Source of the DNA: Myxococcota bacterium
Lineage (GTDB): Bacteria; Myxococcota_A; Bradymonadia; UBA7976; UBA1532
Assembly: GCA_023150895.1 (NCBI GenBank)
Contig: JAKLJY010000029.1
Coordinates: 1-64,000 of the forward strand
Length of the DNA stretch: 64,000 nucleotides
Reading direction: 5' to 3'
The notes below the pieces were generated by a model that was not told the origin of the DNA, made no database searches, and saw nothing but the letters and a program-made list of their open reading frames with translations. Positions 1 through 8,218 of the stretch are shown one piece after another; positions within the stretch are counted from its first letter, which is position 1, and each line of letters opens with the position of its first letter. A program made the position numbers and the translations under genes.

Positions 1-1
1 G

Positions 2-673
2 GGTCTGCATGCGCCGCTGCCGCCCGGTGGCGCGCCCGCCGCGCCCGCGGCGCCGGGCCTGGACGCCACCCCGCCCCCGCTCCCCCACGGCATCGACGCG
101 ACCAAGCGGGCCCACGAGCGCCGCCCCGCGAAGTTCAACGTGACGCTGCGCCCCGATGGCATCGCGGCCCTGCAGCAGTTCGAGATCAAGGACATCAGCG
201 AGGGCGGCACCTTCGTCCTGACGCCGACGCTCATCCCCCTCGGCAGCCGGGTGAACCTGCGGCTGGTGCACCCGCAATCGGGCGAGACGTTCCAGATTGC
301 CGGCCTCGTCGCGCGGGCCGTCGACTCACTCGACGAGTCGGAAAAGGGCATCGGCATCAAGTTCGACGTGGACACCCTCGATCGCCGCGCCTGGGCGGAG
401 TTCGTCGGTCGCCTGGCCCCCGTCCCGCAGGAGCTGCCGCCGAGCATTCCGCCACCGCCGGTGCCTGGAGTACGCGTACTCCGCACCCCGACGGCACCGC
501 CCCCCGATCCGCCCATTCTGCTCGGCTCCGACGAGGCGCCCGTGCGCGACCCGGCGCTGAGTGATCCGAACTCGAGCGACCCCGGCCTCCCTCCGGTCAT
601 CCTGGATGGACGCGAGCGCCCGGTGCCGGTCCTGCTCGGACCCGGCCTGCACCCGCCGCCGCGCAAACCCTGA
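2..673 (+). CDS. PilZ domain protein (5' truncated by window edge)
   Basis: The reading frame is open to the left edge, so the true start lies outside the window. An in-frame GTG at 140 falls inside the domain and is unlikely to be the start. Seen: a Pro/Ala-rich linker, then RAHERR (RxxxR) at about residues 38-43 of the visible part, and DISEGG (D/NxSxxG) about 20 residues later. These are the two halves of the c-di-GMP binding site of PilZ domains. A short beta-barrel follows and then a Pro-rich tail of about 80 residues. Family knowledge: PilZ proteins are cytoplasmic receptors that couple c-di-GMP to motility, polysaccharide or other outputs. No output domain is visible here. It is followed by the TPR/YggX gene after 27 bp, so co-transcription is possible. 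Confidence 0.8.
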   Translation, partial: GLHAPLPPGGAPAAPAAPGLDATPPPLPHGIDATKRAHERRPAKFNVTLRPDGIAALQQFEIKDISEGGTFVLTPTLIPLGSRVNLRLVHPQSGETFQIAGLVARAVDSLDESEKGIGIKFDVDTLDRRAWAEFVGRLAPVPQELPPSIPPPPVPGVRVLRTPTAPPPDPPILLGSDEAPVRDPALSDPNSSDPGLPPVILDGRERPVPVLLGPGLHPPPRKP

Positions 674-700
674 GCGCCGCGCCCGCGGCTGGAAACCTCC

Positions 701-1378
701 ATGACCGAAGATCCCCGCATCGAACAGTTCCGGAACATGGCCCGCGCCAACCCGGACGACGACCTCGCCCATTTCGCCCTCGGACAGGCCCTGTTCGACG
801 CCGCCCGGTACGCCGAGGCGGCCATCGTGCTGAAGTCCGTGCTGCGCCTGAACCCCGACTACAGCCGCGCCTACGTCCTGCTCGGTCGCGCGCAGGCCGA
901 GACGGGCGATCCGGAGGGCGCCGTCGCGACCTGGCAGTCCGGCCACGCCGCTGCGCAGCGTCGCGGCGACTTCATGCCCGCCCGCGAACTCGCCGGCTTG
1001 CTGTCCGAAGCCGGGGTGCCCGTTGCCGAAACGAACCCGACCGCGAGCACCGGCCTGATCGGCATCGACGAAGGCGGCGTCGAACACGCACTGCCCGTCG
1101 ACACCCGCGAACCCGGCGAGGGCGAGGTGCGCGACGTGCGCACGGGTCGCATCGGGCCGCGCATGACGTTCGACCCCTTCGGCGACGAGATCGGGGCGTT
1201 CATCCAGGCCAACGTCAGTCAGGAGAGCTGGCAGGCGTGGATGGAGATGAGCATCAAGCTCGTCAACGAGCTGCGCCTCGACCTCGGCGACGCCGAAGCG
1301 CAGCGCATCTGGGACCTTCAGATGAAGGACTTCCTGAACCTGCCCGACGCGCTCTTCGCCGACAAGACGTGGGAGTAG
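701..1378 (+). CDS. TPR protein fused to YggX-like Fe(II)-trafficking domain
   Basis: 225 residues. Residues about 10-105 are TPR-like, with FALGQALFDAARYAEA and VLLGRAQAETGDPEGA helices. A loose linker follows, and residues about 155-225 resemble the YggX/Fe(2+)-trafficking family. Matching pieces are the glycine followed by an NxxSQESWxxW-type segment, KLVNELRLDL, and the closing LQMKDFLNL, which line up with E. coli YggX from its middle to its end. YggX is a small stand-alone protein of about 90 residues that protects Fe-S clusters from oxidation. Its N-terminal strand with a conserved Cys is missing or replaced here, and I see no cysteine in the whole protein. The GST-like gene begins 5 bp after the stop. 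The fusion suggests a scaffolded stress protein, but that role is inferred. Confidence 0.75.
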   Translation: MTEDPRIEQFRNMARANPDDDLAHFALGQALFDAARYAEAAIVLKSVLRLNPDYSRAYVLLGRAQAETGDPEGAVATWQSGHAAAQRRGDFMPARELAGLLSEAGVPVAETNPTASTGLIGIDEGGVEHALPVDTREPGEGEVRDVRTGRIGPRMTFDPFGDEIGAFIQANVSQESWQAWMEMSIKLVNELRLDLGDAEAQRIWDLQMKDFLNLPDALFADKTWE

Positions 1379-1383
1379 GGCGC

Positions 1384-2181
1384 GTGGCCGGCCCCGGGGG
1401 TGCCGCCGACGCGCCGGTGCTCGTGACGATCCGGTTCAGCCATTTCTGCGAAAAGGCCCGCTGGGCGCTCTCCCGCGCGGGCGTGCCCTTCCGCGAGGAA
1501 TTCCACGCCCCGCTCTTCCACATACGCCCGGTTCGACGCGCCGGCGGACAGCGGACGACGCCGGTGCTTCGCATGGCTGATCGCACGCTCGCCGACTCGA
1601 CGGACATCCTGCGCTTCGCCGACGAACAGGGGGCGCGGCTCTTCCCGAGCGCCGCGGTCGATCCGACCGCCCGCGCCGAGGTCGACCGCCTCGAAAACCT
1701 CTTCGACGAGCGCCTCGGGCCCGCCGTCCGGCGCTGGGTGTACTTTCATCTCTTTCAGCTCCCCGCGCCGTTCGTCGTCGAGCTGTTTCGCTCGGCCGCC
1801 CCGCCGGGGGAGCAGGCGTGGGTGCGGCCCCTGTTTCCGCTCGTCCGCTTCGGCATGAAGAAGGGCCTGAAGATCGACGCCGCCGGGGCCGAGCGCTCGC
1901 GACGGGCCCTCGACGAGGTGCTGACGCAGGTCGAGGCCCGCCTGGCGACGGGCGCCCGCTATCTCGTGGGGGATGCGTTCACCGCCGCGGACCTCACCTT
2001 CGCGGCGCTCTACGCCCCGCTGGTCGGCCCGCCGGCCTACGGCGCCCCCCTCCCCGGGTTCGCGACGCTGCCCGAGCCTTTCGCATCGCTCCGGGACGCC
2101 GCCATCGCCCGCCCGGCCGGGCAGTTCGCGTTGCGTCTCTACCGCGATCATCGGGCGGAGCGCCTCTCCCCGACCGCTTGA
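1384..2181 (+). CDS. Glutathione S-transferase family protein
   Basis: 265 residues. I chose the GTG at 1384, 5 bp after the upstream stop; the open frame extends further left but would overlap the previous gene. The N-terminal thioredoxin-like domain begins VTIRFSHFCEKARWALSRAG, with the SHFCEKARW segment where GSTs carry the catalytic Ser/Cys, followed by TTPVLRMADRTLADSTDI containing the cis-Pro and the glutathione-contacting DST. The C-terminal helical domain holds YLVGDAFTAADLTFAALYAP, the N-capping motif of GSTs. The likely role is conjugation or reduction of electrophiles in the cytoplasm; the substrate is unknown. It sits between a possible oxidative-stress protein and a permease. Confidence 0.82.
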   Translation: MAGPGGAADAPVLVTIRFSHFCEKARWALSRAGVPFREEFHAPLFHIRPVRRAGGQRTTPVLRMADRTLADSTDILRFADEQGARLFPSAAVDPTARAEVDRLENLFDERLGPAVRRWVYFHLFQLPAPFVVELFRSAAPPGEQAWVRPLFPLVRFGMKKGLKIDAAGAERSRRALDEVLTQVEARLATGARYLVGDAFTAADLTFAALYAPLVGPPAYGAPLPGFATLPEPFASLRDAAIARPAGQFALRLYRDHRAERLSPTA

Positions 2182-2227
2182 AATCGGCGTAGCCTCCGGC
2201 CCGACGAACGACGCGACGGAGGGCGCG

Positions 2228-3781
2228 ATGCGCTGGTTCACCCGTGGAGATCTCGACGGCTTCTTCGGGCTGGCGCTGGACAACCTGGTCCAGCTGCTGC
2301 TCATCGACGGCCTGTGCCGCTACGTCCTGGGGATGCCCCCGGACATGCTCTACGGGCACGTCCTGCCCGGCGCGGCCATGTCGTTGCTCGTCGGCAACCT
2401 GTTCTACGCCCGGCAGGCGATGCGCCTCGCGCGCGAAACGGGACGGACCGACGTCTGCGCGTTGCCCTACGGCATCAACACGGTCAGCCTGTTCGCCCAC
2501 GTCTTCCTGATCATGCTCCCGGCGAAGCTGGCCGCCGAGGCCGCCGGCGCCGCGGATCCCGTGCGCATCGCCTGGCAGGCCGGCCTCGTTGCGACGCTCG
2601 CCTCCGGCGTCATCGAGCTCGTCGGGGCGGCGGTCGCCGAACGCATCCGCCGCGCGACGCCCCGGGCCGCGCTGCTCTCGACGCTGTCGGGCATCGCGCT
2701 CGGGTTCATCTCGCTCGGGTTCCTGTTTCGTACGTTCGCGCACCCGCTCGTGGGGCTGTTCACCCTCGGCGTCGTCCTTTTGACCTACTTCGGCCGGGTG
2801 AAGTTCAAGGGCGGCTTGCCGGGCGGCGCGGTGGCGGTCGGGCTCGGCGCCCTGCTGGCCTGGCTGACCGGCCTGGCCCCCCACGGGCCGGACCCCGTCG
2901 CCGCCGGCCTGCAGATCCCGGTGCCGGTCATCGGCGACGTCGTCGAGAGCCTGACCGGCGGCCACCTGGTGACCTACCTGTCCGTGATCATCCCGATGGG
3001 CCTCTTCAACGTGCTCGGCAGCCTGCAGAACATCGAGTCGGCCGAGGCCGCCGGCGACGCCTACCCGACCGGCCCCTCCCTGGCCGTCAACGGGGTCGGC
3101 TCCATCGTCGCCGCGCTGTTCGGCTCGGCGTTTCCGACGACGATCTACATCGGACACCCGGGCTGGAAGGCCATGGGCGCCCGCGCGGGCTACTCGGTAC
3201 TCAACGGGGCCTTTGCGACGGTGATCTGCCTGACCGGCACGCTCTCGTACATCGCCTGGGCGGTCCCGGTAGATGCCGGCATGGCCATCGTCCTGTGGAT
3301 TGGCCTCGTGATCACCGCGCAGGCCTTCCAGGCCGTCCCTCGTGAAGAAGCCCCCGCCGTCGTGATCGGCATCCTGCCCGCCGTCGGGGCATGGGGCGCG
3401 CTCCTGGCCAAGAACGGCCTGCGCGCGGCGGGCCTCGGCACACCCGAGCACCCGTTCTCGGCGGCCGTCATCCCCGCCTTCGAGGCCTCGGACACGTGGA
3501 TCACCGGCGCGTTCGCGCTGGAGCAGGGCTTCATCTTCTCGGCGATGTGTCTGTCGGCGATCACGGTCGAGATCATCGGCCGGCGCTTCGAGCGGGCGGC
3601 GATGTGGGCCTTCGGGGGCGCCGCCGCCTCGGCTCTCGGCCTCTGCCACGGCTGGCAGTTCACCCTCGCCGACACCGCCGTGAGGCTGGCCCCCGCCTGG
3701 GAGCACGCCGCCGGCTACGCGGCGACGGGGCTGTTGCTGCTCGCCGCGCGGTGGGTCACGGTGCCCGGGGAACGGCACTGA
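2228..3781 (+). CDS. NCS2-family (xanthine/uracil permease-like) transporter
   Basis: 517 residues, integral membrane, with about 12 hydrophobic segments. The ATG at 2228 has a good GGAGG 7 bp upstream; the longer open frame to its left is shadow. Family-type sequence includes CALPYGINTVS near residue 80 and the second-half motif FPTTIYIGHPGWKAMGARAG near residue 300, which corresponds to the re-entrant substrate-binding repeat of NCS2 transporters. The family moves nucleobases or related small anions with protons, but this divergent subgroup (permeases annotated without a substrate) has no proven ligand. No purine gene is nearby. It is the last gene left of the defence island. Confidence 0.75.
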   Translation: MRWFTRGDLDGFFGLALDNLVQLLLIDGLCRYVLGMPPDMLYGHVLPGAAMSLLVGNLFYARQAMRLARETGRTDVCALPYGINTVSLFAHVFLIMLPAKLAAEAAGAADPVRIAWQAGLVATLASGVIELVGAAVAERIRRATPRAALLSTLSGIALGFISLGFLFRTFAHPLVGLFTLGVVLLTYFGRVKFKGGLPGGAVAVGLGALLAWLTGLAPHGPDPVAAGLQIPVPVIGDVVESLTGGHLVTYLSVIIPMGLFNVLGSLQNIESAEAAGDAYPTGPSLAVNGVGSIVAALFGSAFPTTIYIGHPGWKAMGARAGYSVLNGAFATVICLTGTLSYIAWAVPVDAGMAIVLWIGLVITAQAFQAVPREEAPAVVIGILPAVGAWGALLAKNGLRAAGLGTPEHPFSAAVIPAFEASDTWITGAFALEQGFIFSAMCLSAITVEIIGRRFERAAMWAFGGAAASALGLCHGWQFTLADTAVRLAPAWEHAAGYAATGLLLLAARWVTVPGERH

Positions 3782-3818
3782 ACGGCGGAGGTGGGCCCGA
3801 AGAACGGCGAGGCGTCGA

Positions 3819-3830
3819 CACAAAACGCGC
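3819..3830. promoter_or_regulatory. Candidate operator, site A (upstream of XRE gene)
   Basis: Core CACAAAACGCGC, 10 of 12 bases shared with sites B and C. It lies 31 bp (about three helical turns) before site B, centred about 75 bp upstream of the XRE start. Confidence 0.5.
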
Positions 3831-3849
3831 GTTCCTGGGCAAATTGACG

Positions 3850-3861
3850 CACAAAACGTGC
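3850..3861. promoter_or_regulatory. Candidate operator, site B (upstream of XRE gene)
   Basis: Core CACAAAACGTGC. With the preceding base it forms an imperfect dyad, GCAC-N5-GTGC, as expected for a dimeric HTH regulator. It abuts a TTGACG hexamer at 3844-3849. Confidence 0.55.
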
Positions 3862-3886
3862 CTACACCCGGGCGTCACCGTCGGGC

Positions 3887-3892
3887 TACGGT
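3887..3892 (+). promoter_or_regulatory. Possible -10 box of a leaderless XRE transcript
   Basis: TACGGT ends 6 bp before the ATG at 3899 and no Shine-Dalgarno is present. The same geometry occurs before other lone genes in the window (39614, 40675). It is weak as a single site, with 3 of 6 consensus bases and no clear -35 box. Confidence 0.3.
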
Positions 3893-3898
3893 TTCGCG

Positions 3899-4270
3899 AT
3901 GAGCGAAAGCGACCAGCTCTTCGGCGAGCGTCTGCGCACCCTGCGCATCGAGCGAGGGCTGTCGCAGGCGGCACTGGCCGAGCGGTCAGGCCTCAGCACC
4001 AACGCCGTCGGTTCTCTCGAACGCGGTGTGCGGTCGCCCCGTGTCGCGTCGGCAGAGGCACTCGCCCGGGCCCTCGACGTGCCGATTCAGGCACTGTTCA
4101 ACGAACCTCGCACGTTCGCGCAGCCCCCGGCGCCCGCCTACGTGGCGGATCCGCCGGAGGGCACGCGCGGAGAACTCGAACGCTTGCTCGCCGGACAGCC
4201 CGAGCGCGTCGTCCGATTGGTGCTCGACGTCACTCGCCGCCTCGTCTCGGAGTTCTCGGCCGCAAACTGA
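3899..4270 (+). CDS. XRE-family HTH transcriptional regulator
   Basis: 123 residues. Residues about 8-65 form a Cro/C1-type HTH: FGERLRTLRIERGLSQAALA leads into the recognition helix around STNAVGSLERG, then a SAEALARALDVPIQALF tail. The remaining 55 residues, including GELERLLAGQPERVVRLV, look like a short helical dimerisation segment. There is no enzymatic or ligand domain. It probably acts as a small repressor of the adjacent defence operon and of itself: two copies of a 12-bp motif lie just upstream and a third covers the -35 box of the operon 1.1 kb away. Its 3' end overlaps the 3' end of the convergent radC by 133 bp. DNA binding follows from the fold; the targets are inferred. Confidence 0.85.
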   Translation: MSESDQLFGERLRTLRIERGLSQAALAERSGLSTNAVGSLERGVRSPRVASAEALARALDVPIQALFNEPRTFAQPPAPAYVADPPEGTRGELERLLAGQPERVVRLVLDVTRRLVSEFSAAN

Positions 4271-4977
4271 GCCGGGGTGGGTCCGAAGTTCACGAGTCCG
4301 TTCCGGCGCAGTGAGACGAAGCCCTCGAGGCCGAAGATGACGTGGTCGTCGACCGCGATCCCGAGTCCGTGTCCCATCGCGACGGCTGCGCGGGTCATTT
4401 CGATGTCCGCTCTGCTCGGCTGTGGATCACCGCCCGGATGGTTGTGGGCGAGGACGATTCGGCGAGCGTCGGCACCGACCGCCGGGCGGAAGATCTCCGC
4501 CATTCGGACGCTCGCGCCGTCGGCGGTTCCTCGGTAGATCTCGGCGGTGCGCAGGTGCCGCCCGCGTCGATCGAGCATCAGGACGCGGAAGTGCTCCCGG
4601 CCGAACGCCCGCATCTCCGGACCGACGAGGTGGTGGACGTCTTCCGGCGTCCGAACGAGCGTCCGGTCGTCCGGTGAACTCGAGCAGATTCGACGCCCCA
4701 ACTCGATGGCGGCGTGAATTCGAGCCGCCTTCGCACGCCCGACGCCGCGCGTGCTCGAGAGGTGATCGAAGTCCTGACCGGACATGCCCACCAGGCCACC
4801 GGCCTCCGCAAGGACGCGCGTGCTCAACGTCAGCGCGCCTTCTCCGAGCGTTCCGCTGCCGACCACGATCGCGATGAGCTCGACGTCGGCGAGTGCGCCC
4901 GCACCGAGGCGCACGAGGCGTTCCCGAGGCCGGTCGTGGAGAGCGAGGTCTGCGATGCGAGTGAAGGGGCGTGCCAT
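4138..4977 (-). CDS. radC: RadC/JAB-domain protein
   Basis: 279 residues against about 225 usual for the family. The N-terminal RadC domain carries a helix-hairpin-helix (STRGVGRAKAARIHAAIELG, about residues 74-93). The C-terminal JAB/MPN domain carries the metal site HNHPGGDPQPSRAD (HxH...SxxD) plus an upstream acid in RTAEIYRG. The family is widespread, often sits in mobile or defence loci, and has no settled biochemical role; the old DNA-repair assignment is doubtful. The last 45 residues are Ser/Arg/Thr-rich and antisense to the XRE gene, so the tail is probably stop-codon read-out rather than a domain. It is divergent from the defence operon and shares its 136-bp intergenic region. Confidence 0.85.
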   Translation of the reverse strand: MARPFTRIADLALHDRPRERLVRLGAGALADVELIAIVVGSGTLGEGALTLSTRVLAEAGGLVGMSGQDFDHLSSTRGVGRAKAARIHAAIELGRRICSSSPDDRTLVRTPEDVHHLVGPEMRAFGREHFRVLMLDRRGRHLRTAEIYRGTADGASVRMAEIFRPAVGADARRIVLAHNHPGGDPQPSRADIEMTRAAVAMGHGLGIAVDDHVIFGLEGFVSLRRNGLVNFGPTPAQFAAENSETRRRVTSSTNRTTRSGCPASKRSSSPRVPSGGSAT

Positions 4978-5038
4978 ATCTGATCATTCGGCCAGCGACC
5001 GCCTCTGTCGCATGGAATTCTCGCGCACCCCCAAGAAA

Positions 5039-5050
5039 GCACTTTTTGTG
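5039..5050. promoter_or_regulatory. Candidate operator, site C (defence operon / radC intergenic)
   Basis: On the minus strand this reads CACAAAAAGTGC, matching the sites in front of the XRE gene at 11 of 12 bases for the better copy. On the plus strand it ends immediately before the -35 hexamer of the proposed operon promoter, so an occupied site would block RNA polymerase. It is also 62 bp upstream of the radC start. Confidence 0.55.
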
Positions 5051-5079
5051 TGCACAACCAAAATCTCCGGAACTAGGAT
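5051..5079 (+). promoter_or_regulatory. Candidate promoter of the defence operon
   Basis: TGCACA at 5051-5056, a 17-bp spacer and TAGGAT at 5074-5079; each hexamer keeps 4 of 6 consensus bases. It lies in the most AT-rich stretch of the region, 35 bp before the DUF499 start, which has its own GGAG ribosome site at 5102-5105. Confidence 0.5.
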
Positions 5080-5113
5080 ACCACACAATCGTATTGATGT
5101 CGGAGTGGGCCCG

Positions 5114-8100
5114 ATGTTGGTCACCGTCAGAGACGCGTGCGCGTTGCAGGACAGAGCGCTCGAAATTCACGTCGGGGATCAGGTCGAGCAACTCGACCAG
5201 CTCATCGCCGAGGCCGGCGACGGCACGGACTTCTTCGAGAAGACCCACATCACCGGCGGTATGGAGACGCTCCTTCGCGAAGCCATCGCGCGCTTGGCCG
5301 GGCGGTCGAGCACGGGCATCTTCCACTTGAAACAGGCGATGGGCGGCGGCAAGACCCACTTGCTCGTCGGACTCGGACTTACTGCGCGCTGGCCGGCGCT
5401 GCGCAAGCGCGTCTGCGGTGCATACCCCCACTCCGAAGCCTTCGGCGCGGCGCAGGTCGCAGCGTTCAACGGCCGAAACTTCCCGACCCACTTCTTCTGG
5501 GGCGAGATCGCCCTTCAGCTCGGGCGTGGTGCCTTCTTCCGGCGGTTCTGGGAGTCTGGGCCGCGCATTCCGGGCGAAAGTGACTGGCTCGAACTCTTCG
5601 ACACCGATGCGCCCGTCCTGATCTTGCTCGACGAGATGCCACCCCATTTCCACGCGCTCGACACTCAGGCGGTCGGCAATGGGACTGTGGCGGACATCGC
5701 GACGGCAGCTTTCGCCAACCTGCTCACGGCGGCGGGCAAGAAGTCGAACGTCTGCGTCGTCGTATCGGATCTCACCGCCGCATACGAGGGCGGTCAGAAA
5801 CGAATCTCGCACGCGCTTTCGAACGCGCGGCAAGAACTCGGGCGTCAGGAGCGCGCAATCACCCCGGTCGACCTGAGCGGGGCGGAGATCTACGCGATCC
5901 TGCGGAAGCGGTTGTTCAAGGCGCTACCGTCGAAGACCATGGTCGACGAGATCGCGTCCGAGTACGGGCGCCTCCTCGAGGAGGCGACGAGGGCAAAAGT
6001 GGCCGGTCGCGGCGCCGAAGCCATCGCTGCCGAGATCGCGGCGACCTACCCGTTTCATCCGCGGCTCAAGAACGTGATCGCCCTTTTCAGGGAGAACGAG
6101 CAGTTTCGGCAGACGCGCGGCGTGCTCGAACTGATGTCGCGCCTGCTGAAGTCGGTGTGGAACCGGCCGACCAACGACGTCTTTCTCCTCGGTCCGCAGC
6201 ACTTCGATCTCGGCATTGCCGATGTGCGCGATGCGTTGGCGGGTATTGCCGACATGCGCGAGGTCGTTGCGCGGGATCTCTGGGACGCCAGCGCATCGGC
6301 CCACGCGCAGGTCGCCGATCTCGCCCGTTCTTCGGACGCGACGGCCCAGGTCGGGTCGCTGTTGTTGACCGCGAGCCTGTCGACGGCGGTCAACGCCATC
6401 CGCGGACTGACGCGCGAGGCCATGGTCGAGATCCTCGTCGCCCCGAATCGCCGGCCTTCGGAGTTCATCGAAGCGCATGAACTGCTCATCGCCACGGCTT
6501 GGTACCTGCACCGTTCTCAGGATGGTCAGTGGTACTTCGACCGGCAGGAGAACCTGACGAAACTCCTGCACAAGCTCGCGACGGACGCGCCCCCGAACCA
6601 GATTGAGGAGTTGCAGCGCAAACGCCTCGAGTCGATGTTCGAAGCCCGGCGGCAGTCCGTCTACGCGCGGGTGCTCGCGCTGCCGGCCATCGATGCGGTC
6701 GGCGAGGCAATTCGGCGCGAGCGCGTGCTGCTGATCGTCAGCCCCGACTCCAAGCTCCCACCCGACTCCGTCCAGCGCCTCTTTGCCGCGACGACACAGA
6801 AGAACAACATCTGCGTGCTCACCGGCGACCGCTCTCAGATGGCGAGCTTCGATCACGCCGTCCGCGAACTGTACGCGACGATGAAGGCCGACGCGCGGAT
6901 CCCGAAGGGTCATGCTCAACGGGAGGAACTCGAGAAGCGGGCCGCTCTCGCGGAGCAGAACGTGACCTCCGTCGTGCTCAACCTCTTCGACAAGGTCCTC
7001 TTCCCGTTCCAGAGTGCCGGCAAGGCACCGGAGCTCAAAGCGAAGCCCCTCGACGCCACTCGCGACATGAGCCTGCCGTTCGACGGACAGGCGCAGATCG
7101 AGAAGACGCTCGCCGCCGCCCCTCAGAAGTTCTTCGGCGACGTCGGCCATCTCACCTATGGTGTGCTCAAAGAGAAGGCGGAGTCGCTCCTCTGGCCGGT
7201 CGGCACCCCCGAAGCCCGGTGGTCGGACGTCGAAGAGAACGCTCGCTCGCAGGCCGGCTTTCCATGGTTGCCGCCCGGCGGTCTCACGACCCTCAAGGCG
7301 CAAGCCTGCGCGCGCGGAGAGTGGGCCGATCTCGGCACCGGCTATGTGACGCGAAGCCCGGCGCCACCTAAAACGAGTGTTCAGGTCGTTCAGGAGTCGG
7401 GACCGAACGATCAGGGCGAGGTTCGCCTCCGAATCACGCCTCTGAGCGGCGGCCCGGCGCCTCGCATCCACTTCGCTCTCTCCGGGCAGGTCGATCTCGA
7501 AAGCCCGGTGCTGCACGACGACGTGCTCGTCACGAAGGCGCTGCGCGCCTCCTTCCTGTGTGTCGATCCGAGCGGCGCGAACACAACCGGCGACCCGACG
7601 ATCTGGACGGGCCGCCTCGTGCTGCGCTGCGAACGACTCGAAGGGCATGTTCGCCTGCTCGTCTCGCCGGTGACGGATGCGGCGATCCTCTTCACGACCG
7701 ATCACAGCGACCCCCGATATGGAACGCGATACGCCGAGCCGATCCCGATACCGCCCGGTCCGGCCGGACTCGTCGTGGATGCCTTCTCCGAACACGAAGG
7801 CATCGAAGTGCGGCAAACGTTCCGGTTTCCCGGTGGTGGCACCGTGGACCCACCAACCGACGGTCCTGCCTCGATCCATGCGAAGGGGGCGCCGAAGCGG
7901 CTCGATTCCCGGGCAAAGGTCAATCTCGCCCTCGCGCGAGCGCACGAGATCGGGGCCACGTTCGACGAGGTCCAATGGACGCTCGGCGCGGGCACACGCA
8001 TCGCGTCGTTCCTGGTCGGTGAGGTGACGCTCGACGCTCAGGCGCTCGAAGCGATTCTCGCCGCCAGCCTGTCGCATCTGCCGAGTCACGCGTTCCCGCC

Positions 8101-8218
8101 CGACGCACCACTTTCGATGACCTTCCGGCGTGCGCATTTCCGGAGCGGGCTCGATCTGGCGCAGTTTGCCGCTCGTTTCGGACTGACCATCGGCCCGGGC
8201 GAGATCGTCGCACGATGA
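5114..8218 (+). CDS. Anti-phage-associated DUF499 P-loop ATPase
   Basis: 1034 residues. The start is set at the ATG at 5114, with GGAG 8 bp upstream; the frame is open further left into radC but that part is shadow. The Walker A motif GGGKT falls at about residues 77-81 inside HLKQAMGGGKTHLLVGLG. The Walker B motif is LILLDEMP near residues 170-175 and is followed by a sensor-like VCVVVSDLTAAYEGG. The family (DUF499, COG1483) is a large AAA-type ATPase repeatedly found with a DUF1156 methylase and a helicase. Its exact reaction is unknown; the likely role is an energy-dependent core that senses or moves on DNA. Its stop overlaps the next start (ATGA), implying translational coupling. Confidence 0.85.
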   Translation: MLVTVRDACALQDRALEIHVGDQVEQLDQLIAEAGDGTDFFEKTHITGGMETLLREAIARLAGRSSTGIFHLKQAMGGGKTHLLVGLGLTARWPALRKRVCGAYPHSEAFGAAQVAAFNGRNFPTHFFWGEIALQLGRGAFFRRFWESGPRIPGESDWLELFDTDAPVLILLDEMPPHFHALDTQAVGNGTVADIATAAFANLLTAAGKKSNVCVVVSDLTAAYEGGQKRISHALSNARQELGRQERAITPVDLSGAEIYAILRKRLFKALPSKTMVDEIASEYGRLLEEATRAKVAGRGAEAIAAEIAATYPFHPRLKNVIALFRENEQFRQTRGVLELMSRLLKSVWNRPTNDVFLLGPQHFDLGIADVRDALAGIADMREVVARDLWDASASAHAQVADLARSSDATAQVGSLLLTASLSTAVNAIRGLTREAMVEILVAPNRRPSEFIEAHELLIATAWYLHRSQDGQWYFDRQENLTKLLHKLATDAPPNQIEELQRKRLESMFEARRQSVYARVLALPAIDAVGEAIRRERVLLIVSPDSKLPPDSVQRLFAATTQKNNICVLTGDRSQMASFDHAVRELYATMKADARIPKGHAQREELEKRAALAEQNVTSVVLNLFDKVLFPFQSAGKAPELKAKPLDATRDMSLPFDGQAQIEKTLAAAPQKFFGDVGHLTYGVLKEKAESLLWPVGTPEARWSDVEENARSQAGFPWLPPGGLTTLKAQACARGEWADLGTGYVTRSPAPPKTSVQVVQESGPNDQGEVRLRITPLSGGPAPRIHFALSGQVDLESPVLHDDVLVTKALRASFLCVDPSGANTTGDPTIWTGRLVLRCERLEGHVRLLVSPVTDAAILFTTDHSDPRYGTRYAEPIPIPPGPAGLVVDAFSEHEGIEVRQTFRFPGGGTVDPPTDGPASIHAKGAPKRLDSRAKVNLALARAHEIGATFDEVQWTLGAGTRIASFLVGEVTLDAQALEAILAASLSHLPSHAFPPDAPLSMTFRRAHFRSGLDLAQFAARFGLTIGPGEIVAR

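Noticed and set aside
3844-3849. TTGACG as -35 box of the XRE gene
   Set aside because: No -10 hexamer at 15-19 bp; it overlaps operator site B instead.
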